The position numbers and the translations under genes were made by a program. This document shows positions 1 through 8,049 of a DNA stretch of 64,000 nucleotides, one piece after another. This DNA comes from Lachnospiraceae bacterium (GTDB taxonomy: Bacteria; Bacillota; Clostridia; Lachnospirales; Lachnospiraceae), in the NCBI GenBank assembly GCA_015057275.1, contig SVEO01000003.1:62001-126000 (forward strand), in the 5' to 3' direction. Numbering within the stretch: the stretch's first letter is position 1; every line of letters starts with the position of its first letter. The notes beneath the pieces were generated by a model. The model saw only the letters and a list, made by a program, of their open reading frames with translations, had not been told where the DNA came from and made no database searches.

Positions 1-198
1 ATTCTTGTAGATTTCATCAACATGCAAAAAGGGGAGAATAATGCGGAACTGATGCGCTATTTCCGCGAGCAGACTGCACGTGACCCGATTCCGGTTACCG
101 TTGTTGATATGACAAAATTAAAACTTGTGGAAGTGACAAGAAAAAAAGAACGTAAACCGTTCGCGCAGCAGTACCGGGAAACCGTACAGAACATGTAG
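1..198 (+). CDS. rng: Ribonuclease E/G, C-terminal end (partial)
   Basis: Only the last 65 codons are in the window. They read in frame from base 1 to a TAG at 196-198. The tail has the ending typical of RNase E/G proteins: a hydrophobic DFINM stretch (family LVDFIDM), then about 25 residues later a block reading MTKLKLVEVTRKK, which matches the family's 'lGLvEmTRkr' motif. RNase E/G is an endoribonuclease for rRNA and mRNA processing. In related Clostridia this gene directly precedes rplU, ysxB, rpmA and obgE, and that block follows here after a three-gene interruption, which supports the call. The catalytic S1 and DNase-like domains lie outside the window. An intrinsic terminator follows within 10 bases. 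Confidence 0.82.
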   Translation: MLVDFINMQKGENNAELMRYFREQTARDPIPVTVVDMTKLKLVEVTRKKERKPFAQQYRETVQNM

Positions 199-205
199 TA
201 AAATA

Positions 206-248
206 CAGGGTATCGGAAAACTTAATGTTTCTGATGCCCTGATTTTGC
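206..248 (+). terminator. Intrinsic terminator after rng
   Basis: A 14-bp stem (206-219 with 228-241, two G-U pairs) closes an 8-base loop and is followed by ATTTTG. It lies 8 bases after the rng stop codon. The T tract is short, so it may be leaky. Confidence 0.65.
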
Positions 249-424
249 TCCAGGCCACGATGGGCATGATGTGTGCGCCGGCGAGGAAATTTATGAGAAG
301 GAAATTACTATTGATTACATTACAATTTAGTTGTATCGGGGGATGATGTGGACATGTATTTCCAAAATTATATTTCGAAGAATAATTCTGTAGAACTTTT
401 TGGAAACACAATATTTGCAGTTTA

Positions 425-468
425 AAAAAACAACATTCTGTGGTAAAATACAATGAATGTTGTTTTTT
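425..468 (+). promoter_or_regulatory. Perfect 14-bp inverted repeat in the transporter leader
   Basis: Bases 425-438 (six A then CAACATTC) are exactly complementary to 455-468 (GAATGTTG then six T), with a 16-base loop. The A-run and T-run arms give a terminator shape on both strands. It ends 38 bases before the chosen transporter start. It could be an attenuator of the transporter gene or a bidirectional terminator. Confidence 0.5.
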
Positions 469-506
469 GTTCTAAAAAATTTGCGAAAAGAGGGAGTAAA
501 AGAAAA

Positions 507-1859
507 ATGAAACGAGAAAGTTTTGGCTCTCGTGTGGGCTTTCTGTTAGTAAGTGCAGGGTGCGCCATTGGAATTGGTAATGTATGGAAATTTCCATATG
601 TTGCGGGACAGAATGGCGGTGGCGTGTTTGTATTGTTTTATTTGTTATTTCTGCTGATTATGGGAGTTCCGGTATTAACCATGGAACTTGCTGTCGGCCG
701 TGCTGGTCGCCAGAGCGTAGTAAAGGCATATAAAACGCTAGAACCGGAAGGGAGCAAGTGGCATATCCACGGTTGGATTGGGATGATTGGCTGCTATCTG
801 CTGATGATGTACTACACAACCGTTGCCGGCTGGATGCTCGGTTATTTCTTTAAATTTGCAAGCGGTCAGTTTAAACGCGTTCAAGCAGAAGCGGTTGAGT
901 CTGTTTATGGGAATATGCTGGCAAATCCACTTGAAATGACAATCTGGATGTCGATTATTGTAGTGGTCGGTTTTATTGTATGCAGCTTCGGTTTAAAAAA
1001 GGGCGTGGAGAGAATTTCCACGGTTATGATGATTGGTTTACTTGCGCTGATTGTTGTGCTTGTAATCAATGGCTTTACCTTATCGAATGCGATGGAAGGT
1101 ATCAGGTTTTATCTACTGCCTGATTTTGGAAAAGTAAAAGAGGTTGGCCTCGGTAACGTAATCACAGCAGCCATGAATCAGTCTTTCTTTACTTTGAGTA
1201 TCGGTATTTCTTCGATGCAGATTTTCGGCAGTTATATGTCTAAGGAACATACACTTGGCAGCGAATCGATTCGTATTTGCGGATTGGATACATTTGTGGC
1301 CTTGATGTCCGGTCTGATTATTTTTCCGGCATGCTTTAGCTTTGGTGTGGAACCGGATGCCGGTCCTTCTCTGATTTTCATCACATTGTCAAAAGTATTT
1401 GTTAATATGAGCGGCGGACGCCTGTGGGGTTCTCTGTTTTTCTTGTTCATGACATTTGCAAGCTTTACGACTGTTATTGCGGTGTTTGAAAATCTTTTGG
1501 CAGGTTGTATGGATAATTTCGGCTGGAGCCGCAAAAAGTCGGTAATTCTTAACATGGTGTTTATACTGATTGCCAGTCTGCCATGTGTTCTTGGTTATAA
1601 TGTGTTAAATGACTTGCGACTCATTGGCGGTCGTGATATTCTCGATACAGAGGACTTCATTGTCAGCAATCTGTTGCTTCCTAGTGGCGCGCTAGTGTTT
1701 GTGTTGTTCTGTGCGACAAGATGGGGCTGGGGATTTGACAATTATCTAAATGAGGTAAATACAGGGAAAGGCTTTAAGATGCCGCGCGCAATCAAGCCTT
1801 ACGTACAATATATATTGCCGATTTTGATTCTTGTGATTTTGATTCAGGGATTGTTATAA
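507..1859 (+). CDS. Sodium-dependent transporter, NSS/SNF family
   Basis: A 450-residue polytopic membrane protein of the neurotransmitter:sodium symporter family (LeuT/MhsT fold), expected to import an amino acid or related small amine with Na+. The first helix carries the family signature, GCAIGIGNVWKFPY followed by GQNGGG, which forms the unwound substrate and Na+ site in known members. At least ten further hydrophobic segments follow. An upstream in-frame ATG at 453 lies inside a hairpin arm and has no ribosome site, so the ATG at 507, preceded by AGAGGGAG and giving MKRESFGSRVGF, is preferred. Substrate cannot be read from the sequence. It is the first gene of the insertion between rng and rplU and ends 143 bases before glpK. 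Confidence 0.93.
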   Translation: MKRESFGSRVGFLLVSAGCAIGIGNVWKFPYVAGQNGGGVFVLFYLLFLLIMGVPVLTMELAVGRAGRQSVVKAYKTLEPEGSKWHIHGWIGMIGCYLLMMYYTTVAGWMLGYFFKFASGQFKRVQAEAVESVYGNMLANPLEMTIWMSIIVVVGFIVCSFGLKKGVERISTVMMIGLLALIVVLVINGFTLSNAMEGIRFYLLPDFGKVKEVGLGNVITAAMNQSFFTLSIGISSMQIFGSYMSKEHTLGSESIRICGLDTFVALMSGLIIFPACFSFGVEPDAGPSLIFITLSKVFVNMSGGRLWGSLFFLFMTFASFTTVIAVFENLLAGCMDNFGWSRKKSVILNMVFILIASLPCVLGYNVLNDLRLIGGRDILDTEDFIVSNLLLPSGALVFVLFCATRWGWGFDNYLNEVNTGKGFKMPRAIKPYVQYILPILILVILIQGLL

Positions 1860-1971
1860 AAAGAGTTTAAAATATTTTAAATCACGAGCGTTACGTGGCA
1901 GTATTTGTACAAAAGCATTACCAAGTTACTGCGATGTAAAAAATATATTCACAATTGCTTTTGAGTAATCC

Positions 1972-1987
1972 TCAGCGTAAACGCTTC
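1972..1987 (+). promoter_or_regulatory. Possible catabolite-responsive (cre-like) element before glpK
   Basis: AGCGTAAACGCT (1974-1985) is a 12-base palindrome whose core GTAAACGCTT matches the centre of the CcpA cre consensus (WTGNNARCGNWWWCAW), but the outer bases fit poorly. It lies just upstream of the glpK ribosome site. Glycerol kinase genes are known CcpA targets in Firmicutes; the assignment here is inference. Confidence 0.3.
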
Positions 1988-2002
1988 GGAATGGAGGAAG
2001 GT

Positions 2003-3502
2003 ATGGCAAACTATATTATGGCGCTTGACGCCGGAACCACAAGCAACCGTTGTATTTTGTTTGATAAGAACGGGCAGATGGTCAGCTGCGTACAGCGCGA
2101 ATTCACGCAGATTTTCCCGAAAGCGGGCTGGGTTGAACACGATGCCAAAGAAATCTGGTCGGTGCAGCTTGGTGTGGCAGTAGAGGCGATGCAGCGTGCT
2201 GGAGCGACGGCGGCGGATATTGCGGCCATCGGTATCACAAATCAGCGGGAGACAACGATTGTCTGGAACAAAAATACCGGCGAACCGGTCTGCAATGCGA
2301 TTGTCTGGCAGTGCCGCAGAACATCGGCTTACTGTGATTCTTTAAAAGAAAAAGGACTTACGGAAGTGATTCGTAAGAAGACCGGTCTTGTGATTGATGC
2401 CTATTTCTCAGGCACAAAATTAAAATGGATTTTGGACAATGTGGCTGGAGCAAGAGAAGCTGCGGAACGAGGCGATTTGTTGTTTGGTACGGTCGAGACG
2501 TGGCTTATCTGGAAGCTGACGAAAGGCAGAGTGCATGTCACAGATTATACGAATGCATCAAGAACAATGCTGTTTAACATCAACACATTGCAGTGGGATG
2601 AAGATATATTGCAGGAATTAAATATTCCGGCGTGTATGCTGCCGGAAGTGAAGCCGAGCAGTTATTTTTACGGAGCTTCCGACGCGGCTTATTTTGGCGG
2701 AGAAATTCAAATCATGGGAGCAGCAGGGGACCAGCAAGCTGCATTGTTTGGGCAAACCTGTTTTGAAAAAGGGCAAGTGAAAAATACGTATGGTACCGGG
2801 GGCTTCTTGTTAATGAATACCGGTGACACACCTGTGTTTTCCGATAACGGCCTAGTAACAACAATTGCTTGGGGATTGGACGGAAAAGTTACATATGCTT
2901 TAGAAGGCTCGATTTTTGTGGCCGGAGCGGCGATTCAGTGGCTGAGAGATGAGATGAATCTTATTTCTGATGCAGCACAGTCGGAAGAATATGCAAGTAA
3001 GGTTACTGACACAAACGGTTGCTATGTGGTGCCGGCGTTTACAGGACTTGGTGCACCGTATTGGAATCAGTATGCTCGTGGCACGATTGTCGGTCTCACA
3101 CGCGGATGCAATAAGTATCATATCGTACGTGCAACGTTGGAATCGCTTGCTTATCAGACAAACGATGTTCTTAAGGCGATGGAAGCGGATTCAAAGATTG
3201 AAATTCCATCGTTGCAGGTGGATGGCGGGGCAAGTGCCAATGAACTGCTGATGCAAATGCAGGCAGATATCGTTGGGGTATCGGTGTACCGTCCGAAATG
3301 TGTGGAAACAACCGCGATGGGTGCCGCATTCCTTGCAGGCTTATGCGCCGGATTCTGGAAGAATACAGAGGATATCAAGGCAAATATCAAGATGGAAAAG
3401 CATTTTACGCCGGAAATCAATGGTGCGGAGCGTGAACAGAAATTAAAAGGCTGGCGTAAAGCTGTTCAATGTGCCTGTGCTTGGGCGGAGGATATGAATT
3501 AA
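2003..3502 (+). CDS. glpK: Glycerol kinase
   Basis: Phosphorylates glycerol to sn-glycerol-3-phosphate with ATP in the cytosol. The 499 residues match the usual length of about 500. The start [14 protein letters not shown] is the ATP phosphate-binding motif of FGGY sugar kinases, and the C-terminal domain has the FGGY-type block [18 protein letters not shown]. The conserved glycerol-kinase block [12 protein letters not shown] is also present. ATG 2003 is chosen because GGAGGAAGG lies directly before it; the reading frame stays open further upstream without a site. No glycerol facilitator or glycerol-3-phosphate dehydrogenase lies beside it. Its downstream neighbour is a lipase-like hydrolase that could supply glycerol from monoacylglycerols, suggesting a small lipid or glycerol scavenging module. 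Confidence 0.97.
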   Translation: MANYIMALDAGTTSNRCILFDKNGQMVSCVQREFTQIFPKAGWVEHDAKEIWSVQLGVAVEAMQRAGATAADIAAIGITNQRETTIVWNKNTGEPVCNAIVWQCRRTSAYCDSLKEKGLTEVIRKKTGLVIDAYFSGTKLKWILDNVAGAREAAERGDLLFGTVETWLIWKLTKGRVHVTDYTNASRTMLFNINTLQWDEDILQELNIPACMLPEVKPSSYFYGASDAAYFGGEIQIMGAAGDQQAALFGQTCFEKGQVKNTYGTGGFLLMNTGDTPVFSDNGLVTTIAWGLDGKVTYALEGSIFVAGAAIQWLRDEMNLISDAAQSEEYASKVTDTNGCYVVPAFTGLGAPYWNQYARGTIVGLTRGCNKYHIVRATLESLAYQTNDVLKAMEADSKIEIPSLQVDGGASANELLMQMQADIVGVSVYRPKCVETTAMGAAFLAGLCAGFWKNTEDIKANIKMEKHFTPEINGAEREQKLKGWRKAVQCACAWAEDMN

Positions 3503-3580
3503 AACATACAATGTGTGATTTTAACTCGGCAACATTTGTGTCGAAGCGACATACAGTTGCGCTACGGAATGGAGAACTTT

Positions 3581-4510
3581 ATGAAGAAAGAAATTTACAA
3601 CTTTTTATCATCGGAAGGAAAAACAACGATTCATACGGTGATTTGGACGCCGGATACGGAACCGGTAGCAATTTTGCAGATTGCTCACGGCATGGTTGAA
3701 TACATTGAGCGCTACGAAGATTTTGCAAATTATTTATGTGACCGTGGCTTTGTAGTTGTCGGCAACGATCATCTCGGTCATGGCGAATCTGTGCTCACAG
3801 AAGATGAATGGGGCTATTTTGCGAAAAGAAACGGACGCGAATGCGTATTAAATGACTTATACACCATCTCACATATAATCAAAGAGCGTTATCCAAATCT
3901 ACCGTTTTTCCTGCTCGGACACAGTATGGGCTCCTTTTTTGCAAGACAGTATTTTGCCGAATACGGAAAGGAACTTACGGGTATCATAATTATGGGAACC
4001 GGCTATCAGCCACGAGTGATTCTATCAGCTGGTATGACGCTGGCAAAGCTCTTAAGTGTATTCAAAGGATGGCATCATCGCAGCAAATTTGTGAATAATA
4101 TGGCGTTTGGCAGTTACAATAAGAAATTTGAGGATGGATTTACCGCTTACGATTGGCTGTCGCGTGATCGTGCGATGGTTGCGAAGTATTGTAGCGAGCC
4201 GAAATGCCAGTTCATGTTTACTTTAAATGGCTATCACGAAATGTTCCGTGGCCTAAAATTGCTCACAAATAAAGAATATATCAATAAAATGCCGAAGGAT
4301 AAACCGGTGCTTTTTATTTCCGGTGCGGACGACCCGGTCGGTAATTTCGGCAAGGGTGTAACGAGAGTGGCGAAAGAGTTTGCTGAATGTGGCGTAAAGG
4401 ATATTCGCACCGTGCTTTATCCGGAAGCGCGCCATGAGGTTTTAAATGAAATTAACCGCAGTGAGGTATATCAGGACATTTATGAATGGCTGGCCACCAA
4501 AATGCAGTGA
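3581..4510 (+). CDS. Alpha/beta hydrolase, monoacylglycerol-lipase-like
   Basis: A 309-residue hydrolase of the serine aminopeptidase S33 / 'Hydrolase_4' type, close to bacterial monoacylglycerol lipases and lysophospholipases. HGMVEY near residue 36 matches the oxyanion-side HG motif. GHSMGS places the nucleophile at Ser115, SGADDPVG gives the acid (Asp250 or 251) and ARHEVLNE gives His285. No signal peptide is visible, so it probably acts in the cytosol. ATG 3581 is preceded by GGAGAACTTT, and the open frame further upstream lacks a ribosome site. It lies 78 bases after glpK. Cleaving monoacylglycerol would give glycerol for GlpK; this link is inferred from adjacency. Other esters are possible substrates. 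Confidence 0.87.
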   Translation: MKKEIYNFLSSEGKTTIHTVIWTPDTEPVAILQIAHGMVEYIERYEDFANYLCDRGFVVVGNDHLGHGESVLTEDEWGYFAKRNGRECVLNDLYTISHIIKERYPNLPFFLLGHSMGSFFARQYFAEYGKELTGIIIMGTGYQPRVILSAGMTLAKLLSVFKGWHHRSKFVNNMAFGSYNKKFEDGFTAYDWLSRDRAMVAKYCSEPKCQFMFTLNGYHEMFRGLKLLTNKEYINKMPKDKPVLFISGADDPVGNFGKGVTRVAKEFAECGVKDIRTVLYPEARHEVLNEINRSEVYQDIYEWLATKMQ

Positions 4511-4548
4511 ATTCCTCAAAAAAATCGACAAAACTTCCGAAAAATCAT

Positions 4549-4577
4549 TTGACATTTAGCAAAGAATGTGTTAAATT
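4549..4577 (+). promoter_or_regulatory. Sigma-A promoter of the rplU operon
   Basis: TTGACA at 4549-4554, a 17-base spacer, and TAAATT at 4572-4577 (or TTAAAT with 16). It lies 38 bases after the hydrolase stop, so the ribosomal operon has its own promoter, independent of the inserted genes. Confidence 0.72.
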
Positions 4578-4583
4578 TTCTTA

Positions 4584-4660
4584 GTGTGCCGCACAATGAG
4601 GTTATAAGCGGCTTCTTTTTGGAGCCCACCGTAGTTGGCGAGTAATGTTTTTAGGAGGTG
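4584..4660 (+). promoter_or_regulatory. Probable L21 leader RNA upstream of rplU
   Basis: The transcript leader folds into a hairpin GCCGC (4588-4592) with GCGGC (4608-4612) followed by TTCTTTTT (4613-4620), a terminator-like shape. A second short hairpin around 4624-4640 follows, then the AGGAGGTG ribosome site. A structured L21 leader before rplU is known in Firmicutes and is thought to mediate autoregulation. I recognise this by position and shape, not by a covariance model. Confidence 0.5.
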
Positions 4661-4665
4661 CCATT

Positions 4666-4974
4666 ATGTACGCAATTATTGCAACAGGTGGTAAGCAGTA
4701 TAAGGTTTCTGAAGGAGATATCATCAAAGTTGAAAAGCTTGGTGTTGCTGCAGGTGAAACTTATACTTTCGACCAGGTACTTCTCGTTGGTGGCGAGACA
4801 GTAGCGGTTGGTAACCCTACAGTAGCTGGTGCTACAGTAGAAGCTGAAGTTGTAAAGGAAGGCCGCGGTAAGAAGGTTATCGTTTACAAGTACAAGAGAA
4901 AAACAGGTTACCACAAGAAGAATGGTCACAGACAGGCTTATACTGAAGTGAAAATCAACAAGATCAACGCATAA
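4666..4974 (+). CDS. rplU: 50S ribosomal protein L21
   Basis: A 102-residue basic protein of the large ribosomal subunit that binds 23S rRNA domain I near L20. The start [18 protein letters not shown] and the tail [21 protein letters not shown] are diagnostic of L21. ATG 4666 follows AGGAGGTGCCATT. The gene heads the block rplU, prp, rpmA with its own promoter and a structured leader. Confidence 0.98.
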   Translation: MYAIIATGGKQYKVSEGDIIKVEKLGVAAGETYTFDQVLLVGGETVAVGNPTVAGATVEAEVVKEGRGKKVIVYKYKRKTGYHKKNGHRQAYTEVKINKINA

Positions 4975-5005
4975 TTGATTTTGAGGAAGTGAATCGGGTT
5001 TTCAT

Positions 5006-5329
5006 ATGATTCAGGTAACTTTTTACAAGAACCAAACAGGTGAATGGAAAGGATTTTCCATCAAAGGTCATGCAGGTTATGCGGAATACGGCAAAGACAT
5101 TGTCTGTGCCGCAGTCAGCGCTTTAGCGCTTAACACGTTGAATTCCATTGAAGCTCTTACAGAAGATACCTTTAAGGCGGAAGTGGCGGAAGGCAGCATG
5201 AAGATGAAATTCACATCTGTGCCGGGTTCGAGCTCTAAAGTATTGATGGATTCCCTGCAGTTGGGATTGCAGAATATTTTAGAAGACAATAACAAAACAT
5301 ATATCCAGTTAAATTTCAAGGAGGTGTAG
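5006..5329 (+). CDS. prp: Ribosomal-processing cysteine protease Prp
   Basis: A 107-residue YsxB-family protein (ysxB in Bacillus) lying between rplU and rpmA, as in most Firmicutes. The family's catalytic dyad is visible: His22 in GHAGYAEYG and Cys34 in DIVCAAVSAL. Prp removes the N-terminal extension of ribosomal protein L27 after the motif LQLFA/H; the adjacent rpmA encodes exactly such an extension, so enzyme and substrate are neighbours. The stop codon is 3 bases from the rpmA start, and the rpmA ribosome site lies within the end of this gene, which suggests translational coupling. Confidence 0.95.
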   Translation: MIQVTFYKNQTGEWKGFSIKGHAGYAEYGKDIVCAAVSALALNTLNSIEALTEDTFKAEVAEGSMKMKFTSVPGSSSKVLMDSLQLGLQNILEDNNKTYIQLNFKEV

Positions 5330-5332
5330 GCT

Positions 5333-5617
5333 ATGTTTAAAATGAACCTTCAGTTGTTTGCACATAAGAAAGGTGTAGGTTCTACTAAGAACGGTAGAGA
5401 TTCCGAATCCAAGAGATTAGGTGCGAAAAGAGCAGACGGACAGTTCGTTAAGGCCGGTAATATTCTTTACAGACAGCGCGGAACAAAGATCCATCCGGGT
5501 AACAATGTAGGCATCGGTGGAGATGACACATTATTTGCTTTGATTGATGGTGTTGTTCGCTTTGAAAGAAAGGGCAGAGACAAGAAGCAGGTTTCTGTTT
5601 ATGCAAAGGCTGAGTAA
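5333..5617 (+). CDS. rpmA: 50S ribosomal protein L27, with cleavable N-terminal extension
   Basis: A 94-residue L27 whose N terminus reaches the peptidyl-transferase centre after processing. The gene product begins [10 protein letters not shown], then [20 protein letters not shown], the canonical L27 start. Residues 1-10 are the extension found in Firmicutes, Fusobacteria and relatives that Prp (the preceding gene) removes. ATG 5333 is preceded by AAGGAGGTGTAGGCT. A strong terminator follows 32 bases after the stop, separating the ribosomal genes from obgE. Confidence 0.98.
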   Translation: MFKMNLQLFAHKKGVGSTKNGRDSESKRLGAKRADGQFVKAGNILYRQRGTKIHPGNNVGIGGDDTLFALIDGVVRFERKGRDKKQVSVYAKAE

Positions 5618-5648
5618 GCTTATTGCTTGCGTATCTTCGCGCAACACA

Positions 5649-5681
5649 GGCTCCAAATCCATACGGTTTGGGGCCTTTTTT
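5649..5681 (+). terminator. Intrinsic terminator between rpmA and obgE
   Basis: GGCTCCAAA (5649-5657) pairs with TTTGGGGCC (5667-5675) with one G-U pair and is followed by six T residues. Some readthrough would be needed to express obgE unless obgE has a separate promoter, which I did not clearly see. Confidence 0.8.
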
Positions 5682-5736
5682 CATAATTGACCATGTATCA
5701 GTTACGCGGTGTGAAGCTGCGGGAAATGAGGAAAAT

Positions 5737-7026
5737 ATGTTTGCAGATAGTGCAAAAATATTTATAAAATCAGGAAAAGGCGGCGACGGGCATGTTAGCT
5801 TTCGCCGTGAAATGTATGTTGCCAACGGCGGCCCGGACGGCGGTGACGGCGGAAAAGGCGGCGACATTATTTTTGAAGTGGATAAAGGATTAAACACATT
5901 GACGGATTTCCGTCATGTGAGAAAATATCAGGCAGAACCGGGAGAAGAAGGCGGTAAGAGAAACCGTCACGGTGCCAACGGCAAGGATTTGGTGATTAAA
6001 GTTCCGGAAGGTACGGTCATCAAGGAAGCGGAGAGCGGCAAGGTTATTGCCGATATGTCCGGCGACAATATGCGTGAGGTCATCTTAAAAGGGGGTCGCG
6101 GCGGGAAAGGAAACCAGCATTATGCAACCGCCACTATGCAGGTACCGAAATATGCGCAGCCGGGACAGGAAGCGCAGGAACTTTGGGTAACGCTCGAGTT
6201 AAAAGTAATTGCGGACGTCGGTCTGCTGGGCTATCCAAATGTCGGAAAATCCACATTTTTATCGCGCGTTTCCAATGCCAGACCGAAGATTGCCAATTAT
6301 CATTTTACGACCATTCATCCGAACCTCGGTGTGGTAGATTTGCCGGACGGCCGTGGATTTGTCATTGCAGACATTCCGGGACTGATTGAGGGCGCAGCGG
6401 AAGGTGTCGGTTTAGGACACGCATTCTTACGCCACATTGAACGTACCAGGGTGTTGATTCACGTGGTGGACGCAGCATCGGTAGAAGGACGCGATCCGGT
6501 GGAAGATATTCGTAAAATCAATGCAGAGTTGTTCTCATATGATGAAAATCTGGCTTTATTGCCGCAGGTCATTGCTGCGAATAAGCTTGACACATTGACG
6601 GACGATGAGGCAGAAATTGCGATTCAGTTAATTAAGGAAGCATTTGAGCCGGAAGGTTACGAAGTGTACCCGATTTCTGCAGCGACGGGTGCCGGCATCA
6701 AAGAATTGCTTTACGCTGTGCGTGAGTTATTAGATTCGATTGACGATACCCCGGTGATTTTTGAGCGTGAGTACTTCCCGAACGAATTCCAGGATAATCC
6801 GGAAGAACCGTACACGGTGGAAAAAATCGGAGAAGGTGTTTATTCGCTCGAAGGACCACGCATCGACCGTATGCTCGGTTACACAAATTTGGATTCCGAA
6901 AAGGGCTTTATGTTCTTCCAGAATTTCTTAAAGAACAATGGCATTTTGGATGAGCTGGAAGCGCTGGGCATTCAGGACGGTGACACAGTTAAGATTTACG
7001 GACACGAATTTGACTATTACAAATAG
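5737..7026 (+). CDS. obgE: GTPase Obg
   Basis: An essential GTPase for 50S subunit assembly that also links to stress and sporulation control. Its 429 residues show the three-part architecture: a glycine-rich Obg fold (residues 1-158, with GGPDGGDGGKGG and GRGGKGN), a G domain with P-loop GYPNVGKS (165-172), DIPGL switch motif (212-216) and NKLD, and a C-terminal OCT domain carried by Gram-positive Obg proteins. The open frame extends upstream over the terminator, but ATG 5737 with TGAGGAA just ahead gives the standard start MFADSAKIFIKSGKGGDG. The next gene, yhbY, begins 15 bases after the stop. Confidence 0.97.
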   Translation: MFADSAKIFIKSGKGGDGHVSFRREMYVANGGPDGGDGGKGGDIIFEVDKGLNTLTDFRHVRKYQAEPGEEGGKRNRHGANGKDLVIKVPEGTVIKEAESGKVIADMSGDNMREVILKGGRGGKGNQHYATATMQVPKYAQPGQEAQELWVTLELKVIADVGLLGYPNVGKSTFLSRVSNARPKIANYHFTTIHPNLGVVDLPDGRGFVIADIPGLIEGAAEGVGLGHAFLRHIERTRVLIHVVDAASVEGRDPVEDIRKINAELFSYDENLALLPQVIAANKLDTLTDDEAEIAIQLIKEAFEPEGYEVYPISAATGAGIKELLYAVRELLDSIDDTPVIFEREYFPNEFQDNPEEPYTVEKIGEGVYSLEGPRIDRMLGYTNLDSEKGFMFFQNFLKNNGILDELEALGIQDGDTVKIYGHEFDYYK

Positions 7027-7041
7027 GACGGAGGGATAAAA

Positions 7042-7401
7042 ATGACAAGCAAACAGAGAGCATTTTTAAAGGGCCTTGCCGCTAATATAGAGCCGGTTTT
7101 ACAGATTGGCAAATCTTGTGTGACACCGGAACTGACCAATGCAGTGGCGGAAACATTTAATACAAGAGAATTAGTAAAATTACACATACTGCAGAATTGT
7201 ACGGATGACGGACGTGAGATGGCGCAGGTACTGGCAGAGCGCACAGGTTCAGAAGTTGTGCAGGTAATCGGCAGCATGATTGTGCTGTACAAGGCGGATA
7301 AGAAGAACCCAAAGATTCTTTTGCCGGGTGTAAAATATCCGAAAGAAAGACCTACCGATACGAAAAAAGCGGTTGCTAAAAAGCCGACAACGAAACGATA
7401 A
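7042..7401 (+). CDS. yhbY: YhbY-type RNA-binding protein (CRM domain)
   Basis: A 119-residue protein with a CRM (chloroplast RNA splicing and ribosome maturation) fold at residues 1-96. The start MTSKQRAFLKGLAANIEP and the GKSCVTPEL block are typical; the usual GxxG RNA-contact loop appears around QIGKS. YhbY proteins associate with pre-50S particles, which fits its place behind obgE. The last 20 residues are Lys/Thr rich and look like a disordered tail. GGAGGGATAAAA precedes the ATG. Confidence 0.93.
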   Translation: MTSKQRAFLKGLAANIEPVLQIGKSCVTPELTNAVAETFNTRELVKLHILQNCTDDGREMAQVLAERTGSEVVQVIGSMIVLYKADKKNPKILLPGVKYPKERPTDTKKAVAKKPTTKR

Positions 7402-7436
7402 AACGCGAAATTAAATGATTCACAAGGAGAAGCGTA

Positions 7437-8042
7437 GTGAAGGTAGGAATTTTGGGCGGCACATTTAATCCGATTCATAACGGACATATAAAACTTGGTG
7501 TGGAGGCAGCAAGACAGCTTGCGCTTAACCATGTGCTTGTAATGCCGTCGGCCAATCCACCGCACAAGGCGGGGACATGCATTGTTGACGCAAAGCATCG
7601 GAGTGCGATGGTGAGGATTGCTGTGGAACCATATCCGGAGCTTGTTTTTTCGGATTTTGAATTGCAGCGCGAGGGCATAATTTATTCAGCGGATACACTG
7701 GCTTTGTTAAAGGCGGAGCATCCGGAGAATGAATATTATTTTATTATCGGTGCAGATTCGTTGTTTTCGATTGAGAAATGGTATCATCCGGAAAAGGTAA
7801 TGGAATTTTGTTACCTTGTGGCAGCGGGTAGAAATCAGCAGAATATGGCAGCATTAAAGAAGCAACAGGATTATTTGACAGAGAAATATAATGCTAAGAT
7901 TGAACTGCTCGAGTTCCCGGATATTCCGATTTCTTCGACAATGATTCGTGAGAAAGTAGCGGCCGGCGAAGCGATTGCGGCATATGTGCCGGAGGCGGTG
8001 GCACTGTATATGGCAGAGAACAATCTATATGTTGCGAGGTAA
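7437..8042 (+). CDS. nadD: Nicotinate-nucleotide adenylyltransferase
   Basis: Joins nicotinate mononucleotide and ATP to give deamido-NAD in NAD biosynthesis. The 201 residues show the nucleotidyltransferase signature GGTFNPIHNGH (residues 7-17, the HxGH motif at 14-17) and a C-terminal ISSTMIR motif that binds ATP phosphates. The start is GTG at 7437, with AAGGAGAAG seven bases ahead; no ATG fits. It sits 35 bases after yhbY and runs into yqeK with a 7-base gap, as in other Firmicutes. Confidence 0.96.
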   Translation: MKVGILGGTFNPIHNGHIKLGVEAARQLALNHVLVMPSANPPHKAGTCIVDAKHRSAMVRIAVEPYPELVFSDFELQREGIIYSADTLALLKAEHPENEYYFIIGADSLFSIEKWYHPEKVMEFCYLVAAGRNQQNMAALKKQQDYLTEKYNAKIELLEFPDIPISSTMIREKVAAGEAIAAYVPEAVALYMAENNLYVAR

Positions 8043-8049
8043 TCGAAGG

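Larger units (their letters stand above)
199..506. other. 308-base gap between rng and the NSS transporter
   Basis: The gap holds the rng terminator, a stop-to-stop reading frame at 235-330 on the + strand (31 codons, no ATG) with coding-like composition, and a perfect inverted repeat at 425-468. The 31-codon piece reads like the tail of a protein but I do not recognise it; it could be debris of a lost gene or chance. No RNA gene or clear sigma-A promoter was found here; a TTGGAA-N17-TAAAAA pair near 400-428 is too weak to call. Confidence 0.4.

Noticed and set aside
118..453. 111-codon open frame on the - strand
   Set aside because: It runs antisense over the end of rng and the terminator, with odd composition and no ribosome site.
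453..506. Upstream start of the NSS transporter at ATG 453
   Set aside because: It lies in a hairpin arm, lacks a ribosome site, and the family start motif follows ATG 507, which has AGAGGGAG ahead of it.
7017..7598. 193-codon - strand frame
   Set aside because: It is antisense to yhbY and nadD, which have clear family motifs.
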